Under the pieces are notes generated by a model, which saw only the letters and a program-made list of their open reading frames with translations, searched no databases and was not told where the DNA came from. Below are positions 28,661 to 35,795 of a DNA stretch of 44,146 nucleotides, piece by piece. The DNA is from a virus. The number at the start of each line of letters is the position of its first letter. The stretch's first letter is position 1. A program made the translations under genes and the position numbers. The stretch is from the IMG/VR virus record IMGVR_UViG_3300025313_000035, positions 1 through 44,146 of that record; one strand, 5' to 3'.

Positions 28661-29206
28661 ATGAGAGTTTTAGTAGCTTGTGAGTTCTCTGGACGAGTGC
28701 GGGATTCTTTCACTGCTCGTGGACATTTTGCGATGTCTTGTGATTTATTGCCTTCGGAGACAGACGGGTACCATTACGAAGGGGATGTGCGAGATTTAAT
28801 TCCAGCTGATTGGGAGCTGATGATTGCCCACCCTCCTTGTACTCACCTCGCTGTTAGTGGTGCTCGGTGGTTCAAAGATAAAGAGAAGGAGCAGCAAGAG
28901 GCCCTAGATTTTGTGCGTCTGTTATTAAAAACTGATATTCCCTACATCGCTCTAGAAAATCCTATTTCTATCATCTCCACGAAAATCCGTAAACCTGATC
29001 AAATCATCCAGCCTTGGCAGTTCGGGCATGGTGAAACGAAGGCTACTTGTCTTTGGCTGAAAAACCTCCCTTTGCTTCAACCAACTCAGATTGTCGAAGG
29101 ACGAGAGGCTAAAGTACATCACATGGCACCAGGGCCGAGACGCTGGAAAGAGAGATCGAGAACCTACCAAGGCATTGCCGACGCCATGGCCGAACAGTGG
29201 GGGTAA
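28661..29206 (+). CDS. Cytosine-C5 methyltransferase-like DNA methylase
   Basis: 181 aa from ATG 28661 (AGGAG upstream). Common small phage methylase: MRVLVACEFSGRVRDSF (SAM-binding motif I), AHPPCTHLAVSGARW (catalytic Pro-Cys), IALENPISI (ENP/ENV-type motif VI), then QPWQFGHGETKATCLWLK and PGPRRWKERSRTYQG. Shorter than standard C5 methyltransferases, with no large target-recognition domain. It may protect phage DNA from restriction. Confidence 0.8.
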   Translation: MRVLVACEFSGRVRDSFTARGHFAMSCDLLPSETDGYHYEGDVRDLIPADWELMIAHPPCTHLAVSGARWFKDKEKEQQEALDFVRLLLKTDIPYIALENPISIISTKIRKPDQIIQPWQFGHGETKATCLWLKNLPLLQPTQIVEGREAKVHHMAPGPRRWKERSRTYQGIADAMAEQWG

Positions 29207-29208
29207 CT

Positions 29209-29886
29209 ATGAGCTACACCGAGGATTTAGAACCCACACACCAGAGCCCGGACGAAGAGGAATCGAATCTAGGCCGCTGGCTACTCATGGGGCTCCTTCT
29301 CGCTAATCTAGCTTCAGATCTCAACCCGGATGATTGGGACGGCACAACCTTCGCCCAGTTCCGACGCCAACTTGAAGTGGTTTATGGTCCCACCATACGA
29401 GATTGGCTCCGCACCGAATACATCCCTTGGCTGGAGGCTAGGGGCATCCCAGTTGGCGTCTCAGGAACACCTGCCAGTATTGATCGAGCTATAGAGGCTG
29501 CTTTCGCCAACACCCGTGACCTGCACCGTTCAATGCAGTCATCCTTTTCAGCTGGAGAGTTTTCTCGCTGGGGTGGAGCCACTCATCAGGGGCTCGTACT
29601 TAGGGATGTGGCTAGGATAGCGGGTGATAATTTAGAGCGAGGTGTCGCTACCAGATTAGAAGAGGCCGGGTTCTTTACCGGGCAACGGCGTTGGGAAACG
29701 AGCGGACCAGGCTCCAGACATGCTATATTAAATGGGAGCGTCACCTCCAATGGAAGGTGGCAGTTTAAAGGCGGTGTAGTTAATGGACCAAGACAAAACC
29801 CTCAAGATCCAAGAGAGTGGAGCGGCTGTTCTTGTCGAGTTTCTTACGCTTGGGTCGATTCTCGTGGAAATACTGGATGGTTATAA
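29209..29886 (+). CDS. MuF-like head protein (minor capsid)
   Basis: 225 aa from ATG 29209. A short hydrophobic stretch (GRWLLMGLLLANLASDL) near the N terminus is followed by a C-terminal part with RWETSGPGSRHAILNGSV and SGCSCRVSY, matching the His-Ala and Cys-x-Cys tail of MuF/SPP1 gp7-type head morphogenesis proteins. It stands far from portal and capsid, so assignment is tentative. Possibly a toxin-bearing MuF variant, but no toxin domain is visible. Confidence 0.5.
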   Translation: MSYTEDLEPTHQSPDEEESNLGRWLLMGLLLANLASDLNPDDWDGTTFAQFRRQLEVVYGPTIRDWLRTEYIPWLEARGIPVGVSGTPASIDRAIEAAFANTRDLHRSMQSSFSAGEFSRWGGATHQGLVLRDVARIAGDNLERGVATRLEEAGFFTGQRRWETSGPGSRHAILNGSVTSNGRWQFKGGVVNGPRQNPQDPREWSGCSCRVSYAWVDSRGNTGWL

Positions 29887-30548
29887 TGAGTAGTTTACCG
29901 TCATTCAATGTGCAAAAAGCATTTGAGCTTTATCAAACAGGGCTAACTGTTCATCAAGTTGCTGAAGTAATTGGAGCTGCTTCTAATAATATTTATTATC
30001 AATTTAGAGTAAATGGTATTAAGCTTCGGAAAAGAGTTGATCTGCACCGTCGTAAAGGATTATTGCCTTGGCTTGAAGATGCTCTAGTTAATAGAAGTCG
30101 GTTGGAGTGTTGGTTGTGGCCTTTCGGCCACGATTCGGGTGGCTATCCAGTTATGAGCGGATTTGGTGGTAGAGCAACATATGCTTCTCTTATTTTGTCT
30201 GGGTTTCCAAAACCTCGTCCTCCTAACCATTTTTGTCTTCATTCATGTGACAATCGGTCTTGTGTTAATCCAGACCATCTCCGTTGGGGTTCCACTCAAA
30301 ACAACATGGATGACATGAATAGTCGCAATCGAGGTAATGTTGATTCTGCTCATGCTGCTGCTAGAAAATTCACTGACGACGAAGTACGTGAAATTCGTCA
30401 ACGATTAGCGGCCCTCCCACCAGGCCGACCAGGAGGAGGATGTCTTCGTCTTGATTCTGTGAGACAGATTGCTAGAGATTATGGTGTATATCATTCTAAT
30501 ATCAGTAATATTAAGCTAGGGAAAACTTACTCTCATGTTGTGGATTGA
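29886..30548 (+). CDS. HNH endonuclease with N-terminal HTH
   Basis: 220 aa from ATG 29886 (shares a base with the previous TAA). N-terminal helix-turn-helix (ALYQTG-like TGLTVHQVAEVIGAASNNIYY), then CWLWPFGHDSGGYP, ASLILSGFPKPRPP, core LHSCDNRSCVNPDHLRWGST and NNMDDM. A C-terminal HTH (FTDDEVREIRQRLAAL...VYHSNISNI) adds DNA specificity. Paralogous to the HNH gene at 34539 through ASLILSG and NPDHLRWGS. Confidence 0.87.
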   Translation: MSSLPSFNVQKAFELYQTGLTVHQVAEVIGAASNNIYYQFRVNGIKLRKRVDLHRRKGLLPWLEDALVNRSRLECWLWPFGHDSGGYPVMSGFGGRATYASLILSGFPKPRPPNHFCLHSCDNRSCVNPDHLRWGSTQNNMDDMNSRNRGNVDSAHAAARKFTDDEVREIRQRLAALPPGRPGGGCLRLDSVRQIARDYGVYHSNISNIKLGKTYSHVVD

Positions 30549-30565
30549 ATCGTAGAAAACCGATT

Positions 30566-30693
30566 ACCAGTACGAACTTTTTCCATAGAGCGAATTTTCT
30601 GGCGAAATTTTTACCAGTATGAGAATTTTCCATAGAACGGATTAGTCGTACGAACGGCCCCATAGAAGTTAGTCGTACGGACCCTTCCATAGA
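30566..30693 (+). repeat. Four spaced repeats with TACGAAC and CCATAGA
   Basis: Copies at 30566-30589, 30613-30636, 30644-30666 and 30671-30693. Each has TACGA(A/G) or TATGA followed by a short variable run and CCATAGA, with constant length 23-24 bases. Copies 3 and 4 carry AGTCGTACG; copy 3 contains the palindrome TCGTACGA. Starts are spaced 47, 31 and 27 bases. Located downstream of an HNH gene and upstream of operator copy B. Confidence 0.55.
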
Positions 30694-30806
30694 GGGGGTC
30701 CAACCCTCCACCTGAGGTTTAGTGTGGTCCCTACGGAATTCACAAAGACACAAGCGTGAGATCGCCCGCCGCCACTTACTGCGAACCTTCGCAATAAAAC
30801 CGTCGA

Positions 30807-30823
30807 TATGTCAAAATTTGACG
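30807..30823. promoter_or_regulatory. Operator-like inverted repeat, copy B
   Basis: TATGTC-aaaattt-GACG, matching copies A and C in the core. It lies 270 bases upstream of the gene starting at 31093 and is followed by a gene-free leader. It argues against a start at 30808, which would lie inside it. Confidence 0.5.
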
Positions 30824-31092
30824 AACACCTGTTCTTTTGTGTAGCAGATGAGCAGATACTGTGTAACCCCCACGACACAGCAACACCATCGCCGATACTC
30901 ATCACCGATCCCCCCTCTCGCCGTTCACCTGCCGTTCATCTCACATCCTTGTGTTTCCGCAGGTCAACTCCCATTCAACCAATGGTCGAGAGAATTTCTC
31001 ACAACCCCCGCAGATATCGATTCAACCCCTCTTCTGTACGTGCGATAAGGGGAGAGCGCACGGGCCCCCGTGCCGAACGAAGGGAAACGAAC
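30824..31092 (+). other. Gene-free leader, C-rich
   Basis: 269 bases between operator copy B and the gene at 31093. A frame is open through it but has Pro/Arg/His-rich, low-quality codons, so I treat it as an untranslated leader. GAAGGGAAAC just before 31093 gives the ribosome binding site. No hairpin or promoter stands out. Confidence 0.4.
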
Positions 31093-31776
31093 ATGCTGCC
31101 CGCAAACTTCCTCTCCTCCGTTGTCCGCTGGCACTCCACCACTACCCAAGACCTGTTCGCTCTTGAATCCCGTTCAACCCACGAACCTCGCCTTGCCTCC
31201 GAACTCGCTGCTCACCGTGACCTTGACTCCCAAGCATCCGACTTGACCAGCATCCCGGCTGACTTCGACACTCATCCCATCCGATCCGGGCTTACTCCTC
31301 TCTCCCGGGCTCAAATCAAAGAAACCGTCACTACCTGGGGACGGTTGCCGTTCGGACTTGATGATCTAGTTGCACTCTCCCGCACCGTGAACGTCGATGC
31401 TGTTCCTCGTAATGGTGGTCGCCCTAAAACACAGAAGATCACAGCATGGAACGCCTACCCTCACGAATTCGACATTCCAGCCGCTTCGGGCATCCTGCGA
31501 GGTTCCGAGATTCGGCGAAACCAATTCATCACTACTCCCCGGCCGGGCATTGACAAGCGAGGCACCTACACCGTCGGCAACGATGCTGCCATCGGGTCCC
31601 TTCCCCAGAAGGTGAGCGGTTGTATTTGTAACGGGATGGATTGCTCCGGTCACGGTTACCGGCAGTCCCGCCCCGTGAATGTGCAGGCCATCGGCGAGAC
31701 GGTCACACAGCCCTACTCAGAGGCTACGGTCGCATGGGCCCTAGCCGGGCTCCTGCTTGGCAATTCAAACGCTTAG
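31093..31776 (+). CDS. Hypothetical protein, 227 aa
   Basis: ATG 31093 with GAAGGGAAAC upstream. The protein has a SRSTHEPRLASELAAHRDLD helix, LTPLSRAQIKETVTTW, and a C-terminal CICNGMDCSGHGYRQS with three cysteines. Codon use is strongly C-ending, unlike the A/T-ending polymerase genes, so it may be of different origin. Followed by a strong terminator. Family not recognised. Confidence 0.65.
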   Translation: MLPANFLSSVVRWHSTTTQDLFALESRSTHEPRLASELAAHRDLDSQASDLTSIPADFDTHPIRSGLTPLSRAQIKETVTTWGRLPFGLDDLVALSRTVNVDAVPRNGGRPKTQKITAWNAYPHEFDIPAASGILRGSEIRRNQFITTPRPGIDKRGTYTVGNDAAIGSLPQKVSGCICNGMDCSGHGYRQSRPVNVQAIGETVTQPYSEATVAWALAGLLLGNSNA

Positions 31777-31792
31777 AAACCAACGTAGGCGT

Positions 31793-31824
31793 CCCCCAGG
31801 TCTCCGGACCTGGGGGATTCTTTT
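31793..31824 (+). terminator. Intrinsic terminator after the 227-aa gene
   Basis: CCCCCAGGTC-tccg-GACCTGGGGG, a perfect 10-bp stem with a UUCG-like tetraloop, then ATTCTTTT. This is the clearest rho-independent terminator in the window and ends the transcript of the gene at 31093. Confidence 0.9.
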
Positions 31825-31887
31825 CGCCCTAATAAATCACAGGCCTGTGATTCCCCCTCACTACTAGGCCAGTCGATTAACCTCTCG

Positions 31888-31910
31888 TATCTGTCAATTT
31901 TCGACAGATA
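31888..31910. promoter_or_regulatory. Operator-like inverted repeat, copy C
   Basis: TATCTGTC-aattttc-GACAGATA, a perfect 8-base-arm palindrome 65 bases upstream of the next gene (31975) and 64 bases downstream of a terminator. The closest copy to a full consensus; copies A and B differ in the outer arm. Confidence 0.6.
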
Positions 31911-31974
31911 GGGGCCAACAATCGGTTCTCCTAGTTGTGAAGAAACAATTCAGCCCAACAGAAAGGTGTTCACC

Positions 31975-32118
31975 ATGCTGCTCCCCTACTACTCCCTGGC
32001 CCGGATCGTTTCCCTCCTCCTGCGAGGTGAGAAGCCGAACCGTCCCTTCTCCGCTCCCGCCCTTCCCGTTCCTGTCATCGATCGGGATGCTCGCCTAGAG
32101 CCTGGACAGGCCTTCTGA
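31975..32118 (+). CDS. Small protein, 47 aa
   Basis: ATG 31975 after AAAGG. Hydrophobic N terminus (LLPYYSLARIVSLLLRG) then Pro-rich end. Could be membrane-associated. First gene of the transcript below operator copy C; one base from the next start. Function unknown. Confidence 0.55.
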   Translation: MLLPYYSLARIVSLLLRGEKPNRPFSAPALPVPVIDRDARLEPGQAF

Positions 32119-32119
32119 G

Positions 32120-32440
32120 ATGCGCCTCCCCCGATGGGCCCAGGTTCTCCTTTGTCTGCCCCTTCCTATCCTGTTCGTCATCGGAGCCCTTCTCGGCCCC
32201 GAAAACGCCTCTCCCGCCCCTACAGGCCCCTCTCAGAGCTGCCTGGCCGCACAGCGCATGTACGGCGTTGCTCTGGCCCAGCTAAGCCTCAACGCCCAGC
32301 TGCAGGCCTATCAGCGAATGCTCTTCCTCTGCGACAACATCCTTCCCGTTAAGCGAAAGGCTACAAATCCCTTGCTGTTGCTTGGTTGTGCTACCTATCC
32401 CTGCTCTTGTGCTTGGGGGCGGAGCTATACGGCCGAGTAA
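32120..32440 (+). CDS. Membrane or exported protein, 106 aa
   Basis: Starts MRLPRWAQVLLCLPLPILFV, a membrane anchor or signal peptide, followed by a Pro/Ser-rich part and three Cys. The C-terminal third may be a wrong frame: another frame (32386-32553) encodes a membrane segment. A real frameshift or overlapping gene is possible. Confidence 0.5.
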   Translation: MRLPRWAQVLLCLPLPILFVIGALLGPENASPAPTGPSQSCLAAQRMYGVALAQLSLNAQLQAYQRMLFLCDNILPVKRKATNPLLLLGCATYPCSCAWGRSYTAE

Positions 32441-32553
32441 CTGTCCCCGCCTCTACTCCAGGTTCCGCTGACTTCCAAATGCAACTCTATCCCGCATACG
32501 AACCCGGTGATTGGCCCCCGTGCCAATTCTCCGAATGTCTAGACGAAAGGTAA
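32386..32553 (+). CDS. Possible overlapping membrane protein, 55 aa
   Basis: Frame from TTG 32386: LCYLSLLLCLGAELYGRV then an acidic Pro-rich tail to 32553. There is no ribosome binding site, so it is only a candidate; its helix plus tail looks more protein-like than the parallel part of the 106-aa gene. Confidence 0.3.
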   Translation: MCYLSLLLCLGAELYGRVTVPASTPGSADFQMQLYPAYEPGDWPPCQFSECLDER

Positions 32554-32562
32554 TCTCATCCA

Positions 32563-32856
32563 ATGATCGTTAACTTCGGTATCCATGCCATCCTCCTTCT
32601 GTCCCCCGTCCAGGCCACTCCCCCACCCCCCCCCCATCCCCCCGTCCAGGTTGTCAGCATCGATGCCGTTGTCATCGAGCGTCCCACCATCAACGGTGCC
32701 GTTGACCCGAGTCTGCAGGGCCCGGAAGATGCCGTTCAGTGCAGTTACGTCAGTGATGGGACCCCCGGAACCGGCGAAGAGGGCGTTGAATATCCCTTTG
32801 AGACCGGTCAGGCCGAGGCGGGCACTAACGCTTTGGATTGTGAGCCCGCATCATGA
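32563..32856 (+). CDS. Exported protein with Pro-rich segment, 97 aa
   Basis: GAAAGG upstream. N-terminal hydrophobic signal (MIVNFGIHAILLLSPVQA), then five prolines, a run of ten C bases at 32626-32635, and an acidic C terminus (GTGEEGVEYPFETG). Its stop overlaps the next ATG, which fixes the frame. The C tract may vary in length. Confidence 0.6.
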   Translation: MIVNFGIHAILLLSPVQATPPPPPHPPVQVVSIDAVVIERPTINGAVDPSLQGPEDAVQCSYVSDGTPGTGEEGVEYPFETGQAEAGTNALDCEPAS

Positions 32857-33008
32857 ATCTTCGTTATGAGATTATTGATACGCAGTATCCTGATTGGCGG
32901 GGTCAGCGGTTCACTGATTTGCAACGGGCCCGCAACTACGTACGGAAATCTACTAATCCTGATCGATTTATCATCAAGGACCGATTTACGAAGGAGATTG
33001 TCAAATGA
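32853..33008 (+). CDS. Small basic protein, 51 aa
   Basis: ATG 32853 overlaps the previous stop. YPDWRGQRFTDLQRARNYVR, then a basic IIKDRFTKEIVK end. Small nucleic-acid-binding-like protein; function unknown. Its stop overlaps the next ATG. Confidence 0.55.
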   Translation: MNLRYEIIDTQYPDWRGQRFTDLQRARNYVRKSTNPDRFIIKDRFTKEIVK

Positions 33009-33097
33009 ATCAACCCCCCAGCACCGCCAACACAACCCTCATTCTTGAATCCATCGACCGTGCGCTAGCCGCATGGGAAATCCGAAAGGCAATCTAA
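33005..33097 (+). CDS. Possible 30-aa peptide
   Basis: ATG 33005 to TAA 33097, an ATGA overlap upstream and TAATG overlap downstream. LILESIDRALAAWEIRKAI is a regular amphipathic helix. Plausible by coupling, but very short. Confidence 0.45.
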   Translation: MNQPPSTANTTLILESIDRALAAWEIRKAI

Positions 33098-34008
33098 TGA
33101 CCGCATCAATCAATGGTTTCTCCGCCCGTAGCGTCCCTTTCTACGGCCTGCCCAAGTCCCGCATCGTTTCCGATGCCCCGACTGCCCACGACGCCATGGT
33201 TCTCGCCGGGCTTGACTGGCACGTTTCTGTTGAGCCCACTTACCAAACTCTTCGGGACGGTACCGTCCGGCAGGTCCCGAATCGTTTCCTCACCGTCCGC
33301 CAGGATACCGAATCCGTTCTCGGTTCAGTCGGTAAGGTTTACGCGCCATTCCAGAACGCCGATTCATTTTCATTCGCCGATCGCCTTTTGGGTTACGGTG
33401 TCGAATTCGACGCTGCAGCTTCGTATGCGAATGATTCAAAGGTCTTTCTCACGGCGAAGCTTCCGGAGGGGATCACCGTTCCAGGTACTGACGACTCACT
33501 CGACCTGTATCTGCTTTTTAAGAATAGCCACGATGGCTCTAGCGCCATCTCGGCCATGATCACACCCATCCGCCTCTCCTGTACAAACATGATGAATCTC
33601 GCTGCTAAGAAGATGCTTTCCAGCTGGAATTGCCGACACACTGCAACGGCCAGCGAGAAGATTGATGAAGCTGCCCGGACCCTAGGCCTAGTTGACGCCT
33701 ACCGAACCGCCTTCGCCGATATCGCAACCCAGCTGCGTGAGACTGAGGTCAACCTGGAGGGGTTCACCAAGCTCATTCAAGAGGTGACCGATTCCGAGCG
33801 TAATCAGGCGGGTGCCATCTCCGTTTGGCAGACATCCCCCACCGTCGATCGTCAGACCGGGTGGGGAAGTGTTAATGCGATTGGTGAGTACTTTGAACAC
33901 GAAAGAGGAGGGAAAGGTAATGTTGAATCTAGGTTTGACGCTAATCTCTCTGGTCAAACGGCTCAGGCACGTAATCGTGCTGTTCAATTGCTTTTGAATC
34001 GGAGGTAG
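33097..34008 (+). CDS. DUF932 phage/plasmid-like protein
   Basis: 303 aa from ATG 33097 after AAAGG. Matches the DUF932 / LGT_TIGR03299 pattern: VPFYGLPKSRIVSDAPTAHD, YAPFQNADSFSFADRLLG, LYLLFKNSHDGSSAISAMIT, then IRLSCTNMMNLA. Found in phages and plasmids; the biochemical role is not settled. C-ending codon use like its upstream neighbours. Confidence 0.85.
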   Translation: MTASINGFSARSVPFYGLPKSRIVSDAPTAHDAMVLAGLDWHVSVEPTYQTLRDGTVRQVPNRFLTVRQDTESVLGSVGKVYAPFQNADSFSFADRLLGYGVEFDAAASYANDSKVFLTAKLPEGITVPGTDDSLDLYLLFKNSHDGSSAISAMITPIRLSCTNMMNLAAKKMLSSWNCRHTATASEKIDEAARTLGLVDAYRTAFADIATQLRETEVNLEGFTKLIQEVTDSERNQAGAISVWQTSPTVDRQTGWGSVNAIGEYFEHERGGKGNVESRFDANLSGQTAQARNRAVQLLLNRR

Positions 34009-34013
34009 GCAGA

Positions 34014-34442
34014 TTGTTTAGTCAGTCTGTGGTAGATCGTTTCTGGTCGAAGGTTGTCATTCCCAGCATCGAAGGGTGCTGGGAATGGCAGGCTTCCACT
34101 AGTGGTGATGGGTATGGTGCTTTTAAAGTGTCTGGTCGACAGTTTGCTTCCCATCGTGTTTCTTGGATTATCGCTTATGGTGAGATTCCCGCTGGTGCTT
34201 GGGTACTTCACACTTGTGACAATATCTTGTGTGTGAATCCTGCGCATTTGTTTATGGGTGGGAATAGTCTTAATCAACTAGACTCATCACGCAAAGGCAG
34301 ACAGCACGAACGACGTAAGACTCATTGTCCACAAGGTCACGAATATACAGAAGAGAATACTTACACTTATCGAACGAAAACAGGGTATGGCCGCCAATGC
34401 CGAACCTGTCGGGCTATCGTCTCCCGCACTAGGGTTCGTTAG
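34014..34442 (+). CDS. HNH homing-type endonuclease, TTG start
   Basis: 142 aa. TTG 34014 with GGAGG eight bases upstream. GCWEWQASTSGDGYG, ASHRVSWIIAYGEIPAG, core LHTCDNILCVNPAHLFMGG, then a CPQGHEYTEENTYTY...CRTCR zinc tail. Six bases after the DUF932 gene. Confidence 0.88.
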   Translation: MFSQSVVDRFWSKVVIPSIEGCWEWQASTSGDGYGAFKVSGRQFASHRVSWIIAYGEIPAGAWVLHTCDNILCVNPAHLFMGGNSLNQLDSSRKGRQHERRKTHCPQGHEYTEENTYTYRTKTGYGRQCRTCRAIVSRTRVR

Positions 34443-34454
34443 CCCCCACAGTCC

Positions 34455-34520
34455 CGCCTAAGCCTTCCCTGCCGCTTTCCGGTGTCCTATTACGGGCCGG
34501 ACGGCAGGGAGGCTTAGGCG
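34455..34520. repeat. Large near-perfect hairpin, 66 bases
   Basis: Arm 1 CGCCTAAGCCTTCCCTGCCG, arm 2 CGGCAGGGAGGCTTAGGCG, one bulged T, about 19 bp. An inner TCCGG/CCGGA pair extends it. It lies between two HNH genes. Without a T run, it may be a terminator, an RNA processing site or the mark of a mobile insertion. Confidence 0.55.
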
Positions 34521-34538
34521 CCAAGAGAGGCCTTTCAA

Positions 34539-35078
34539 ATGGGAAATCCTTACTATGGAGTTTGTCTCTACTGTAATGTAGCCTTCACAAGAGTGGATAA
34601 ACAGAAGAAATTCTGCTCTAAACACTGTCGTGAACAGTTTCGTCATAAGACGAACTATCATCCCACCTCTCCCAGGGTGCTTGCTTGTGCCATATGTGGC
34701 TCCTCGTTTGAGGCTAAACAGGGACGGAAGGTCTATTGTTCTGCTGAGTGTAAGCGGATAGCTACGAATATCTCAAAGCGTAAGCCAGCCACTTTGTCCC
34801 GAGGAGAGTGGCTTATCATCCAAGTGTGTACAATTGGAGATTCTGATTCTTGTTTGTCTTGGCCTTATGGACGGGATAGATATGGGTATCCTTGTAGTAT
34901 TTTGGTGGGCGGTGTCCAGCTTAAACCCATACATGCTTCACTTATTTTGAGCGGTCAACCTAGGCCAGCACCCCCTAAACATCACGCTTTGCATTCGTGT
35001 CACAATCCTAGTTGCGTAAATCCGAATCACCTTAGGTGGGGATCACACAAGGACAACATGCGTGATAAGTGGGGATGA
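34539..35078 (+). CDS. HNH endonuclease with N-terminal zinc fingers
   Basis: 179 aa. Two Cys-rich zinc modules (YGVCLYCNVAFTRVDKQKKF then CSKHC, and CAICGSSFEAKQGRKVYC then SAEC), then the HNH core RYGYPCSILVGG, ASLILSGQPRPAPP, LHSCHNPSCVNPNHLRWGS. Zinc fingers likely give extra DNA contacts. Last frame before the long gap ahead of the terminase. Confidence 0.87.
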   Translation: MGNPYYGVCLYCNVAFTRVDKQKKFCSKHCREQFRHKTNYHPTSPRVLACAICGSSFEAKQGRKVYCSAECKRIATNISKRKPATLSRGEWLIIQVCTIGDSDSCLSWPYGRDRYGYPCSILVGGVQLKPIHASLILSGQPRPAPPKHHALHSCHNPSCVNPNHLRWGSHKDNMRDKWG

Positions 35079-35298
35079 TTCTCCACTTTTCGCACAGTCT
35101 AAAAAACAATCAGCATCCCACATATTTGTAAAAGATTCGCCTATCCACATCCCAACAAACTTTCAACCCTCCCCACATTTCAATCAAGAAAGGCCCTTTA
35201 ATGTCCATTGAATCGAACACACAAGGATTCTGTCCTAGGCATGGATGACCATTGCCCACATTGAGTGATACCTTAGATGAGGAAAGAAGGGACGATAT
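35079..35298 (+). other. Gap with no confident gene
   Basis: 220 bases. It contains a 15-codon frame (ATG 35201, SIESNTQGFCPRHG) with an AAAGG upstream, too short to claim. No hairpin with T run, tRNA or repeat was found. AT-rich stretches suggest a promoter for the small gene at 35299. Confidence 0.4.
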
Positions 35299-35442
35299 AT
35301 GGAAGCCTTGATAGCTCTTGCAGGTGCTGTGTGCCTAGGGGCATTCGGTTATCTGTGGGTGAAGGTAGATCGCATTGACGCATCGATCTGTGAGGTCCGT
35401 ATAACCCTAGGCCGCATGGAAGAGCGTCTGCACACTCATTAG
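35299..35442 (+). CDS. Small membrane protein, 47 aa
   Basis: ATG 35299 after AGAAGG. MEALIALAGAVCLGAFGYLW is a transmembrane helix, followed by RIDASICEVRITLGRMEERL, a helical tail. It may be a holin-like or small anchor protein, but no lysis gene lies nearby. Confidence 0.5.
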   Translation: MEALIALAGAVCLGAFGYLWVKVDRIDASICEVRITLGRMEERLHTH

Positions 35443-35795
35443 GCCTGATATACCATGCACAAGTGCGCTCAACTTCTCAAGCGCTAGCCCTAGAGAGCAG
35501 CAGCCGGGGCTGTCTGTCATTAGTGAGGATTCTGCTCTTACCTGCGTATGAGTGCACATCAATGAGGTTCAAGGCCCATATCCCTCATTATGTCTACTTG
35601 AGAGCTAGTTGACTAGTTTAAGTTACACGTTGGGGATTTGGGGCGTTTTTGGATCAGCGCAGGCCCTATCAGCCAATTAATATAAATTTTAGCCCTTAAA
35701 TGCATTCAATAGACAATAAACAAAGATTTTTATCAAATTCCCATATCGATTATTGATTGATTCAGTAATTCAAAGCTGGTATCCTCATTCCTACG
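35443..35795 (+). other. Intergenic region upstream of the terminase
   Basis: 353 bases without a gene. The first half has GC-rich inverted repeats (GCGCT / AGCGC). The second half is strongly AT-rich (long A/T runs) and probably holds the promoter for the packaging-head operon. It could also hold a packaging site (cos or pac), which cannot be recognised by eye. Confidence 0.45.

Noticed and set aside
30808-31092. Long N-terminal extension of the 31093 gene
   Set aside because: The start codon would lie inside operator copy B, the codons are Pro/His/Arg-rich, and ATG 31093 has a good ribosome binding site.
32585-32869. 94-aa frame overlapping the exported protein
   Set aside because: Pro/Ser/Arg-rich shadow. 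The 32563 frame has a signal peptide and overlaps the next gene correctly.
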